Source of the DNA: DASYRM01 sp036004405
GTDB taxonomy: Bacteria > Acidobacteriota > Vicinamibacteria > Vicinamibacterales > UBA2999
Assembly: GCA_036004405.1 (NCBI GenBank)
Contig: DASYRM010000027.1
Location: 1 to 45,375 of the forward strand
Reading direction: 5' to 3'
Length of the DNA stretch: 45,375 nucleotides
The notes beneath the pieces are model-generated. The model was not told the origin of the DNA. It worked only from the letters and a program-made list of their open reading frames with translations, and did no database searches. The position numbers were made by a program, and so were the translations under genes. Shown one piece after another: positions 15,922-22,800 of the stretch; within the stretch, counting starts at the first letter, position 1, and every line of letters starts with the position of its first letter.

Positions 15922-15937
15922 AGCAATGCGCGCGCCA
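15922..15937 (-). promoter_or_regulatory. sigma-54 (-24/-12) promoter for the PEP-CTERM gene
   Basis: On the minus strand TGGCGCG-CGCA-TTGCT has GG and GC exactly 10 bases apart and matches the consensus TGGCACG-N4-TTGCW with one change. Transcription would start about 27 bases before the ATG. Sigma-54 control of PEP-CTERM genes through PrsK/PrsR is described in other bacteria. Confidence 0.6.
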
Positions 15938-16013
15938 CTGGCGGCTCGTGCAGACCTGCGCGAGTTGGCCGTGCTTCACCTGACGTGCTTCGCGCCGCGG
16001 GCGCGCAAGTTTT

Positions 16014-16814
16014 TCAAGTCGTGCATGCGACGGCGGCGCTGATCGCGTCGTAGAGCTGACGCAGCCCGTCTGTCAGCGCAGCCGGTCCGGGTTGAAGGAT
16101 GAGCGGGGACTTGATCTCGTATATCTGGCCGCGTTGCACGGCGGGCACCACGTCCCAGCCCGGCCGCGATCGAATGCGTTCGGGCCGCACAGCTTTGCCG
16201 CACCACGACGCCAGGATCACCTCGGGCGAACGGCGCACGACTTCATCGGCGTCGACGATGCGATCCTTGCCCAGCTTGGCGTCACGAAGCTCGGGAAAGA
16301 TCGGGTCGCCGCCGGCAATCTCCACCAGCTCCTCCACCCACCGGATGCCCGAGATGAGCGGCGTGTCCCATTCTTCGAAGAAGACACGCGGCCGCGACGG
16401 CAGCACGGCGGCGCGTTTGCGCACGGTGTCGATGCCGGTCTCGAGCTCGGCCACGAGCGCCGCGGCGCGATCGGCGCGGCCGACGAGGCCACCGACGATG
16501 AGGATCATCTGCAGGATCTCGGCGATGCTGCGCTGGTTGAACAGCATCACCGCGTAGCCGCGCTTGGCCAGGTCGGCGGCGATGTCGCCCTGCAGGTCCG
16601 AGAAGCCGAGCACCAGATCGGGCGCGAGCGCCTCGATCTTCTCGTAGCGCGCGTGCGTGAAGGCCGATACGCGCGGCTTGCGGCGGGCTTCCGGCGGGCG
16701 CACGGTGTAGCCCGACACGCCCACCACGCGGTCGCCTTCGCCGAGGAGATACAGCGTCTCGGTGGTTTCCTCGGTGAGGCAGACGATCCGCCGCGGGTAG
16801 CGGTCGGCCGTCAT
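16014..16814 (-). CDS. cytoplasmic BtuF-like cobalamin-binding protein
   Basis: A 266-residue helical-backbone ABC binding-protein fold (class III): RIVCLTEETTETLYLLGEGDRVVGVSGY at the N-terminus, then VSAFTHARYEKIEALAPDLVLGF. There is no signal peptide or lipobox, so it should stay in the cytoplasm, unlike the BtuF-like lipoprotein three kb away in sequence terms but two genes upstream in the operon. It is the last gene of the riboswitch-controlled operon and overlaps the DUF71 gene by ATGA. A role as an intracellular corrinoid carrier or salvage partner is inference. Confidence 0.82.
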   Translation of the reverse strand: MTADRYPRRIVCLTEETTETLYLLGEGDRVVGVSGYTVRPPEARRKPRVSAFTHARYEKIEALAPDLVLGFSDLQGDIAADLAKRGYAVMLFNQRSIAEILQMILIVGGLVGRADRAAALVAELETGIDTVRKRAAVLPSRPRVFFEEWDTPLISGIRWVEELVEIAGGDPIFPELRDAKLGKDRIVDADEVVRRSPEVILASWCGKAVRPERIRSRPGWDVVPAVQRGQIYEIKSPLILQPGPAALTDGLRQLYDAISAAVACTT

Positions 16815-17503
16815 GCGCCCGGCGTGACCGGCGCGGCCGCCGCGAGCGACGGCGTGAAGTCGCGCCACGAGAACGGCGGCTTCGTCACCGCCACGCCGGT
16901 GTCGATCGGCAGCGGCCGCGCGAACATCGGTCCGTCGTAGACGCAGGTGTGGAACTCGCCGTTCTCGCCGCAGGGGTCGACCGCCGCGGGCAGATCGGCG
17001 AGCAGCGACGCGTCGAACTCGCGCCCGCAGAATGAAGCGTCGAGCACTCGCGTGTCCACGCAGGCCAGCCGGGCGCGGAGCCCGCCGTCGATCATCTGCT
17101 GCGCCAGCTGCGGTGTCGGGATCTGCCACAGCGGGAACAGCGGCGTCAGCCCCGTGCCCGCCAGGTTGGTTTCCCGGTAGCGCCGCACGTCTTCCAGGAA
17201 CAGGTCCCCGAACGCCACGTGCGTGAACTCCTCGCGGAGCACCTGATCGGTGCAGACGCGCATCCGCGATTCGTACTCGTCGTTCGAGCACGGCTCGGGA
17301 ATGGACACCAGCCGCAGGGGCAGGCCGGCGGCCGCGGCCTGCGCTTCGAGCACGTCCCGCCGCACCGCGTGCATCGCCACCCGCTGCACGGCTTCGTTGA
17401 TCGTCGTGAGCAGGCCGGCCACGGCGCCCGGGTGCCGCTGCTGCAGCACGTGGAGCGCCCACGCGCTGTCTTTGCCCGAGCTCCACGACAGCAGGATCTT
17501 CAT
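16811..17503 (-). CDS. DUF71/COG2102 ATP pyrophosphatase, B12-associated
   Basis: A 230-residue adenine-nucleotide alpha-hydrolase. The PP-loop is SWSSGKDSAWAL (about 6-17). Also present are the family segments CSNDEYESRM and FGDLFLEDVR, and the C-terminal GENGEFHTCVYDGP. Eukaryotic and archaeal relatives are diphthine-ammonia ligases. Bacteria lack diphthamide, and comparative genomics has proposed a B12-salvage subfamily of DUF71. Its place inside a cobalamin-riboswitch operon puts this protein in that subfamily. It probably forms an amide using ATP and ammonia, but the substrate is unproven. ATGA overlaps on both sides. Confidence 0.85.
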   Translation of the reverse strand: MKILLSWSSGKDSAWALHVLQQRHPGAVAGLLTTINEAVQRVAMHAVRRDVLEAQAAAAGLPLRLVSIPEPCSNDEYESRMRVCTDQVLREEFTHVAFGDLFLEDVRRYRETNLAGTGLTPLFPLWQIPTPQLAQQMIDGGLRARLACVDTRVLDASFCGREFDASLLADLPAAVDPCGENGEFHTCVYDGPMFARPLPIDTGVAVTKPPFSWRDFTPSLAAAAPVTPGA

Positions 17504-18369
17504 TTGAAGGCGTCCGGGTGCAGTGTCCGCGCGATGGCCTCGGCGCCCTCGGCAAGCCGTGGCCCCGCCACCACGACGAGGTCGCCCACCAGCACGTGGA
17601 CGCGGTGATCGCGGACGGCCGGAATCGACGCCAGCGTGTTCCATACCTCGAGGTCGCCGGCCTGATAGTCGCCCGCGGGCTGGCTGGCGCGCAGTTCGAT
17701 CAGGACGTCGGGCGCGCGACGGAGCAGGGTTTCTGACGAGGGCTGTACCGACTCGCGTTTGACGTCCTCGAACACGTTCTGACCACCGGCGGTCTCCAGC
17801 ATCTCGTTGAGGAAGCCGCTGCCCCCGGCCACGAACAGGCCTTGCATGGTGCCAGGTAGGCGGCCGATGACCAGCATCGTTCGCGGGCGGGTGAGCCCGG
17901 CGACCCGCATCCGCACGCGGTCGAGCCCGGTCGTTATCCGCACCACCACCTCGCGCGCCTGCGCCTCGTGCCCCGTGGCGCTGCCGAGCGCCGTGATCGT
18001 GTCCAAGGTGCCGAGGATGGCGTCGGTGGCGCCGTGGCGATAGTTGAACGTCTGGATGCCGGCCTTCTTGAAGCGGGCCTCCACGTCGGTCTGCGAGCCG
18101 TAGACGACCACCAGGTCGGGCCGGAGCGACAGGATGCGTTCGGTATCAGGGTCGATGAGCGCCCCGACTTTGGGCAGCGTCTCCACTTCCGGCGGGAAGT
18201 GATCGTAGCTGCTGACGCCGACGACCTGCGGGCCGGCGCCGACGGCGTAGAGCATCTCCGTGACGGCGGGGACGAGCGACACGATGCGCTGCGCACGGGC
18301 CGGCGCCGGCGGCGCGGCGCCGCGGCACGCCACCGCGGCCATCGCCGCGAACAGCAGAACGACGATCAA
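17500..18369 (-). CDS. btuF: cobalamin-binding lipoprotein of the ABC importer (BtuF-like)
   Basis: A 289-residue class III substrate-binding protein: RIVSLVPAVTEMLYAVGAGPQVVGVSSY, then KVGALIDPDTERILSLRPDLVVVYG. The frame is open far upstream, but the sensible start is TTG 18369. It overlaps the btuC stop by four bases (TTGA) like the other junctions in this operon, and it yields a short signal sequence with the lipobox AVAC. It should be anchored to a membrane and deliver corrinoids to BtuC. The corrinoid specificity comes from the riboswitch, not from the sequence itself. Confidence 0.86.
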   Translation of the reverse strand: MIVVLLFAAMAAVACRGAAPPAPARAQRIVSLVPAVTEMLYAVGAGPQVVGVSSYDHFPPEVETLPKVGALIDPDTERILSLRPDLVVVYGSQTDVEARFKKAGIQTFNYRHGATDAILGTLDTITALGSATGHEAQAREVVVRITTGLDRVRMRVAGLTRPRTMLVIGRLPGTMQGLFVAGGSGFLNEMLETAGGQNVFEDVKRESVQPSSETLLRRAPDVLIELRASQPAGDYQAGDLEVWNTLASIPAVRDHRVHVLVGDLVVVAGPRLAEGAEAIARTLHPDAFK

Positions 18370-19421
18370 CCCTCGCGAACGAGCAGCCACAGGAAGAACG
18401 GCCCTCCGATGATGGCGGTGACGACGCCGACCGGGATCTCCACCGGGGCCAGCAGCGTGCGGGCCAGCAGGTCGCACGCCACGAGGAACGTCGCGCCGAA
18501 GAGCGCCGAGGCCGGCAGCACGATGCGGTGGTCGACGCCGACGAGCAGCCGGACGAGGTGCGGGACGACGATGCCGATGAAGCCGATGGGGCCGGCCAGC
18601 GCGACCGCCGCGCTGGTGGCGAGAGAGGCGCTGAAAAAGGCCCAGCGCTGCGTACTGGCCACGTTCACGCCGCGGGATGAGGCCGAATCCGGATCCACTC
18701 CCATCAGGTTCAGCGCCGCCGGCAGGCGCACGAAGATCAGCGCGGCAACGATGACGAGCGGCAGGGCGGCCAGGATCGGATCGAAGCCGCCGACGTCGAG
18801 GTCGCCCATCAGCCACCGCGCGGCCCGGGCGACCTCGGCGAAGTTGGCCAGATACTGCACGAAGACGATCAGCGCGGAGAAGAACGCGTTGAGCGTGACG
18901 CCGGCGAGGAGCAGGACCGTGGTGGACATCACCCGCCGCGGTCCGTTGGCCAGCGCATAGACGATCGCCGCCGCGAGACCGGCGCCGGCGAGGCTGGCCG
19001 CCGGCACCGGCGACCAGGGGCCGACGGCGAGCGTGCCGCCGAGGATGATCACCAGCATCGCCCCGAGCGAAGCGCCCGCCGACACGCCGAGCGTGAACGG
19101 CGTGGCGAGCGGGTTGCGCAGCAGCGCCTGGAACACCACGCCCGACGACGCCAGCGCGGCGCCCACCAGCGCGCCGGCGAGCACGCGCGGCAATCGCGCG
19201 ATGAACAGGATCTGCGCGTCGACGTTGCCGGCGAACGGGATCGAGGAATCGAACGCGCGGCGCAGGTTGATGGACGAACTGCCGATCAGCGGCGCGACCA
19301 CGCACGTCAGGAGCGTCAATGCGCCGAATCCGGCCACCGTGAGGGCCAGCCGTGTGCGGATCGGCCGCAGCGGCGTCAGCGAGGCGGAGATCGCCGTCTG
19401 AATCGTGCCGTCCGTCATCAT
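18366..19421 (-). CDS. btuC: cobalamin ABC transporter permease (BtuC/FecCD family)
   Basis: A 351-residue multi-spanning membrane protein of the FecCD family with about 9-10 hydrophobic segments. Signature regions are FIARLPRVLAGALVGAALA, VFQALLRNPLATPFTLGVSAGAS and, near the end, GPIGFIGIVVPHLVRLL, which contacts the ATPase. It starts at ATG 19421, overlapping the ATPase stop; a second ATG follows directly. The N-terminal 40 residues are hydrophilic and probably cytoplasmic. Confidence 0.88.
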   Translation of the reverse strand: MMTDGTIQTAISASLTPLRPIRTRLALTVAGFGALTLLTCVVAPLIGSSSINLRRAFDSSIPFAGNVDAQILFIARLPRVLAGALVGAALASSGVVFQALLRNPLATPFTLGVSAGASLGAMLVIILGGTLAVGPWSPVPAASLAGAGLAAAIVYALANGPRRVMSTTVLLLAGVTLNAFFSALIVFVQYLANFAEVARAARWLMGDLDVGGFDPILAALPLVIVAALIFVRLPAALNLMGVDPDSASSRGVNVASTQRWAFFSASLATSAAVALAGPIGFIGIVVPHLVRLLVGVDHRIVLPASALFGATFLVACDLLARTLLAPVEIPVGVVTAIIGGPFFLWLLVREG

Positions 19422-20236
19422 CCGGCCCGCCGCACCGGCGTCACCGTGAGGTGGCCGGCCGCCTGATGGAAGTGCACGTCGGCTTCGACGTCGTAGAGCT
19501 CGCGCACGGACCCGGCGGTCAGCACGTCTGCCGTCAGCCCGTGCCGCAGCAGGCGTCCGTCGCGCAGCAGTGCCAGCGCGTCGCACATCGACGCCGCCAG
19601 ATTGAGGTCGTGCGTCGCCATCACCATCGTGACGTCGTGCTCGCGGCTCAAGCGGCGGAGCAGCGACGCCACCTCGAGCTGATAGCCGAGATCGAGCGAG
19701 GCGGTCGGCTCGTCGAGCAGGAGCACCTCGGGCTGCTGCGCCAGCGCGCTGGCGATGACGACTCGCTGCCGTTCACCTCCACTGAGCGACGTGAACGGCC
19801 GGTGCGCGAGATGGAGCGTGCCGGTGGACTCGAGCGACTCGCGCGCGATGGCGAGATCGCCAGGGCCTTCGAGCTGGGTCGGACGCAGGTGCGGATGCCG
19901 TCCCATCAGGACGATCTCGAGCGCGGTGTAGTCGAACGCCGGATGGGTGTCCTGCGGGACGACGGCCATGTGCCGCGCGGCGGCGCGGCGCGGCATGTCC
20001 GCCAGCACCCGCCCTTGGAATGTCACGGTGCCGTTCGACGGCCGCAGCACGCCGGCCATCAGCTTGAGGAGCGTGGTCTTGCCGCAGCCGTTGGGGCCGA
20101 GCAGGCCCGTGAACGAGCCTCGCGCCACGCCCAGGCTGACGCCTGACAGCGCGGCCAGGCCGCCGCTGCGGCCGCGGCGCGGGTACGCGTACGAAACCTC
20201 GTGCGCGACGAGATACGTCGAGGATTCCGGTGTCAT
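19418..20236 (-). CDS. btuD: cobalamin ABC transporter ATP-binding protein (BtuD-like)
   Basis: A 272-residue ABC ATPase. Walker A is GPNGCGKTT (about 47-55), the Q-loop region has VVPQDTHPAFDY, the signature is LSGGERQRV and Walker B is LLLDEPTASLD. First gene of the operon, directly behind the riboswitch. ATG 20236 is preceded by GGAGGG, part of which lies in a hairpin (20244-20264), so translation can be switched. The frame stays open into the riboswitch but has no reason to be translated there. Confidence 0.9.
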   Translation of the reverse strand: MTPESSTYLVAHEVSYAYPRRGRSGGLAALSGVSLGVARGSFTGLLGPNGCGKTTLLKLMAGVLRPSNGTVTFQGRVLADMPRRAAARHMAVVPQDTHPAFDYTALEIVLMGRHPHLRPTQLEGPGDLAIARESLESTGTLHLAHRPFTSLSGGERQRVVIASALAQQPEVLLLDEPTASLDLGYQLEVASLLRRLSREHDVTMVMATHDLNLAASMCDALALLRDGRLLRHGLTADVLTAGSVRELYDVEADVHFHQAAGHLTVTPVRRAG

Positions 20237-20243
20237 GACTCCC

Positions 20244-20264
20244 TCCAGCGTCCTTCGCGCTGGA
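20244..20264 (-). promoter_or_regulatory. expression platform: hairpin hiding the btuD ribosome site
   Basis: In the minus-strand RNA, TCCAGCG (5') pairs with CGCTGGA (3'), a 7-bp stem whose last GGA is the start of the Shine-Dalgarno GGAGGG before ATG 20236. This points to control of translation rather than transcription. Confidence 0.55.
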
Positions 20265-20284
20265 ACCAGGAACGGAATACCGGG

Positions 20285-20448
20285 GGAGAGGTCTCCTGGC
20301 TCGCGGAGCGATCGAGCGGTGCGGCCGGTCTTCCCGCGCAAACGCTTCGAGGCGTGCGCGCAGTGACGAAGGGGGCCGAACCTCTCCGCTTACAGTGGCG
20401 GGACCGCGTGGGCTTTCCACCCACTTCCCTGTTCACCCGGCGGTAATA
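20285..20448 (-). ncRNA. cobalamin riboswitch (aptamer)
   Basis: Read on the minus strand, the conserved landmarks of the cobalamin aptamer occur in order: GGTGAACAGGGAA (20437-20425), then AAAGCC, then the B12 box GCCACTGTAA (20399-20390), then GAGCCAGGAGACC (20302-20290). Together these are close to diagnostic. The RNA leads into btuD-btuC-btuF-DUF71-btuF2, which identifies the transported ligand as a corrinoid. It accounts for most of the 20237-20527 gap. Confidence 0.93.
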
Positions 20449-20456
20449 CGCAGGCG

Positions 20457-20462
20457 AGTATA
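20457..20462 (-). promoter_or_regulatory. -10 box of the cobalamin operon
   Basis: TATACT on the minus strand, just upstream of the riboswitch aptamer. No clear -35 at the right distance. Confidence 0.45.
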
Positions 20463-20513
20463 GCAGGTGATGTCGAGCCGGACGGGATGAGCGCCGGCGC
20501 GGCCCGAACGCGA

Positions 20514-20519
20514 TAAAAT
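20514..20519 (+). promoter_or_regulatory. -10 box, leaderless-type start of mqnE
   Basis: TAAAAT, 8 bases before the GTG at 20528; no Shine-Dalgarno in between. Confidence 0.45.
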
Positions 20520-20527
20520 CAAGGTAC

Positions 20528-21667
20528 GTGCGAGCGCGCCTTCACGCGGCCGGTTTGGCCGAAATCGACGAGAAACTGCAGGCCGGCGAGCGCTTGGCGC
20601 TCGAGGACGGCGTGCGCCTGTTCGACACGCCGGATCTGCTGGCCGTCGGCTACCTGGCCAACCGCGAGCGCGAGAAGCGCCACGGCGCGCGCACTTACTT
20701 CAACTACAACCTGCGGCTCGAGCCAACCAACGTGTGCGAGGCCACCTGCCTCTTCTGCTCGTTCTCGCGTCTGCAGGAGGGCATGCCCGAGGCGTACACG
20801 ATGTCGCTCGAGCAGGCCTGGGACAAGCTGCGGCAGCGCGCGAACCAGCCGCTCACCGAGGTGCACGTCGTCAACGGGCTCAACCCGCACCTGCCTTTCA
20901 GCTACTACACGGAGCTGCTGCGCGGCTTCAAGCGCATCCGGCCGTCGATCCATCTGAAGTGCTTCACCGCGGTCGAGATCGCGTACTTCTCCGGGTTGTA
21001 CGGCATGAGCGACGAGCAGGTGCTGCGCGAGCTGAAGGACGCCGGCCTCGACTCACTGCCGGGCGGCGGCGCCGAGATCTTTGCCGAGCGCGTGCGCCGG
21101 AAGATCTGTCACGACAAAGCCGACGCCGATCGGTATCTCTCGATTCACCGCACCGCGCACCGCATGGGTCTCCGCACCAACGTCACGATGCTCTACGGGC
21201 ACATCGAGACGATGGAGGAGCGTGTCGATCACATGCTGCGCGCGCGGGCGTTGCAGGACGAGACCGCCGGGTTTCAGGCGTTCATCCCGCTCGCGTTCCA
21301 TCCCGACAACAACCAGATGCGGAAGCTGCCAGCGCCGACCGGCACCGACACGCTGCGGGTGCACGCGGTGTCGCGGCTGATGTGCGACAACATTCCGCAC
21401 ATCAAGGCGTTCTGGATTGCCACCGGGCTCGAGATGGCGCAGACGGCGCTCTGGTTCGGTGTGGACGACCTGGACGGGACCGTGCAGGAAGAGAAGATCT
21501 ACCACATGGCCGGATCGCCCACGCCCGAGGGCATGACCACCGCCGGCCTCACCCGGCTGGTGCGCGCCGCGGGCCGCGAGCCCTACGAGCGCGACACGCT
21601 CTACAACATCGTCAACGTCCCGGCGCTCGAAACGTCGGACGCGGGCGCGTATTCATCGCCGGCATAA
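20528..21667 (+). CDS. mqnE: aminodeoxyfutalosine synthase MqnE
   Basis: A 379-residue radical SAM enzyme that joins SAM to 3-[(1-carboxyvinyl)oxy]benzoate to give aminodeoxyfutalosine in menaquinone synthesis. The [4Fe-4S] cysteines are C70-x3-C74-x2-C77 (NVCEATCLFC). VNGLNPHLPFSYYTELLRG and the tail (SGLYGMSDEQVLRELKDAG, LPGGGAEIF) match MqnE better than MqnC, which shares the fold. Starts with GTG and appears leaderless. It is separated from mqnB-mqnD by the cobalamin operon. Confidence 0.9.
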   Translation: MRARLHAAGLAEIDEKLQAGERLALEDGVRLFDTPDLLAVGYLANREREKRHGARTYFNYNLRLEPTNVCEATCLFCSFSRLQEGMPEAYTMSLEQAWDKLRQRANQPLTEVHVVNGLNPHLPFSYYTELLRGFKRIRPSIHLKCFTAVEIAYFSGLYGMSDEQVLRELKDAGLDSLPGGGAEIFAERVRRKICHDKADADRYLSIHRTAHRMGLRTNVTMLYGHIETMEERVDHMLRARALQDETAGFQAFIPLAFHPDNNQMRKLPAPTGTDTLRVHAVSRLMCDNIPHIKAFWIATGLEMAQTALWFGVDDLDGTVQEEKIYHMAGSPTPEGMTTAGLTRLVRAAGREPYERDTLYNIVNVPALETSDAGAYSSPA

Positions 21668-21701
21668 CCGATATACGACGCCGCGGCGCGGGAACACGCG
21701 C

Positions 21702-21707
21702 TACCAT
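21702..21707 (+). promoter_or_regulatory. -10-like box before the secreted hydrolase
   Basis: TACCAT, 8 bases before ATG 21716, with no Shine-Dalgarno between. Weaker than the other leaderless-type signals. Confidence 0.3.
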
Positions 21708-21715
21708 GCGCGTCC

Positions 21716-22612
21716 ATGATGCAGAGCCTGCGAATTCGTATCGCGACCGCCATCGCCGGACTGGCGACGGCGCTGGCCGTCCTGCTGATGGCATCGCCCG
21801 CGCCTGCGCAGCCGGCTGATGCCCGCGGTCCCGGCGACGGCCGCGGTCCCGGCCGCGGCTTCGGCGGCTTTATCCAGTCGAACGATCCACGCGTTCAGAA
21901 CCGGACCTACCACTTCGCGGACACCAACGAGGATCTGCCGTACTGCATGTTCGTCTCCTCGAAGGTGTCGAAGGACAGGAAGGCGCCGCTCATCATCTCG
22001 CTGCACGGGTTGGGCGCTGGTCCGGGGATCATGTGCCGGGGTAAGGCGATCGACCTGGCCGAGCAAGGCGGGTACGTCTTCGTGGCGCCCATGGGCTACA
22101 ACATCGGCGGCTGGTACGGCTCGCCGGTGATGAAGTTCGACGGCCGCCGCGGCCGTGGTCCGGCGCTGCCGCCGGCGCCCGACAACCTGGCCGAGTTGAG
22201 CGAGAAGGACGTGCTCACCGTGCTCGCGATGATGCGCAAGGAGTTCAAGGTCGACGAGAAGCGCACCTATCTGATGGGTCACTCGATGGGCGGCGCCGGC
22301 ACCTACTTCCTTGGCTCGAAGCACGCGAAGGAGTGGGCCGCCATTGCGCCGATTGCGCCCGCCGCGTTCCTGATGAACGACACGCGCGCCGAGATCCTCA
22401 AGGGCATCAAGGACGCCGGTGTGCCGATGTTCGTCACGACCGGCGACGCCGACGAGGCCGTGCCGGTGGCGAACACCCGCATGTGGGCGGCGACCATGAA
22501 GGAACTGAAGCTGAAGTACGAGTACAAGGAGTATCCGGGCGTCACCCACGGACCGATCATCGAGGCCGCGATGCCCGACATCTTTGCGTTCTTCAGGGCC
22601 CATAAGAAGTAG
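21716..22612 (+). CDS. secreted alpha/beta hydrolase (esterase/feruloyl-esterase-like)
   Basis: A 298-residue exported hydrolase. The signal peptide covers the first 33 residues or so (hydrophobic core ATAIAGLATALAVLLM, cleavage after APA). The catalytic parts are the oxyanion strand LIISLHGLG, nucleophile elbow GHSMGG, acid in TTGDADEAVP and His in GVTHGPI. It is close in layout to PHB-depolymerase/esterase-type hydrolases. The substrate cannot be told. A second ATG follows directly. It is followed by a GC-rich hairpin. Confidence 0.85.
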   Translation: MMQSLRIRIATAIAGLATALAVLLMASPAPAQPADARGPGDGRGPGRGFGGFIQSNDPRVQNRTYHFADTNEDLPYCMFVSSKVSKDRKAPLIISLHGLGAGPGIMCRGKAIDLAEQGGYVFVAPMGYNIGGWYGSPVMKFDGRRGRGPALPPAPDNLAELSEKDVLTVLAMMRKEFKVDEKRTYLMGHSMGGAGTYFLGSKHAKEWAAIAPIAPAAFLMNDTRAEILKGIKDAGVPMFVTTGDADEAVPVANTRMWAATMKELKLKYEYKEYPGVTHGPIIEAAMPDIFAFFRAHKK

Positions 22613-22635
22613 CCGGCTCGGCCGCTCGCCTGAAT

Positions 22636-22656
22636 TCCGGCCTGATCCAGGCCGGA
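22636..22656 (+). terminator. hairpin after the secreted hydrolase
   Basis: TCCGGCCT-gatcc-AGGCCGGA, a perfect 8-bp stem 23 bases after the stop. Only TCTTCG follows, so it is at best a weak intrinsic terminator. Confidence 0.5.
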
Positions 22657-22677
22657 TCTTCGCCCCTTGTAACGCGG

Positions 22678-22683
22678 TATAAT
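22678..22683 (+). promoter_or_regulatory. -10 box of nadA
   Basis: Consensus TATAAT, about 117 bases upstream of the nadA ATG, implying a leader of roughly 110 bases. No good -35. Confidence 0.5.
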
Positions 22684-22689
22684 TCACCC

Positions 22690-22733
22690 AGTCCAAATCC
22701 TCAGGCGAGAGCCGGCGGGGGTTTGGGCTTTTT
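22690..22733 (+). promoter_or_regulatory. terminator-like hairpin in the nadA leader (attenuator candidate)
   Basis: AGTCCAAATCC (22690-22700) pairs along its whole length with GGGTTTGGGCT (22719-22729), with two G-U pairs, and is followed by a run of five T (22729-22733). Inside the loop a small GGC-GAGA-GCC hairpin forms. This is an intrinsic-terminator shape placed between the nadA promoter and the gene. The remainder of the leader to 22800 shows no further clear structure. Confidence 0.55.
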
Positions 22734-22800
22734 CACATCCGGAGATTGCGAAAAGTTTCACAAGGTTCACGAGCACCAATCAGAGAAGGACAGACCGCCG

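Noticed and set aside
17500..19305. 601-codon frame containing the BtuF-like lipoprotein at its end
   Set aside because: The first 312 codons are shadow of the permease gene. The TTG overlapping the permease stop gives a lipoprotein signal and matches the 4-base overlaps elsewhere in the operon.
22723..22800. Longer NadA starting at TTG 22723
   Set aside because: The extra 26 residues are not NadA-like and would be encoded by the terminator hairpin in the leader.
22684..22800. Definite annotation of the leader as an NAD+-I (nadA motif) riboswitch
   Set aside because: The gene context fits, but I could not place the motif's conserved paired domains by eye, so only an attenuator candidate is listed.
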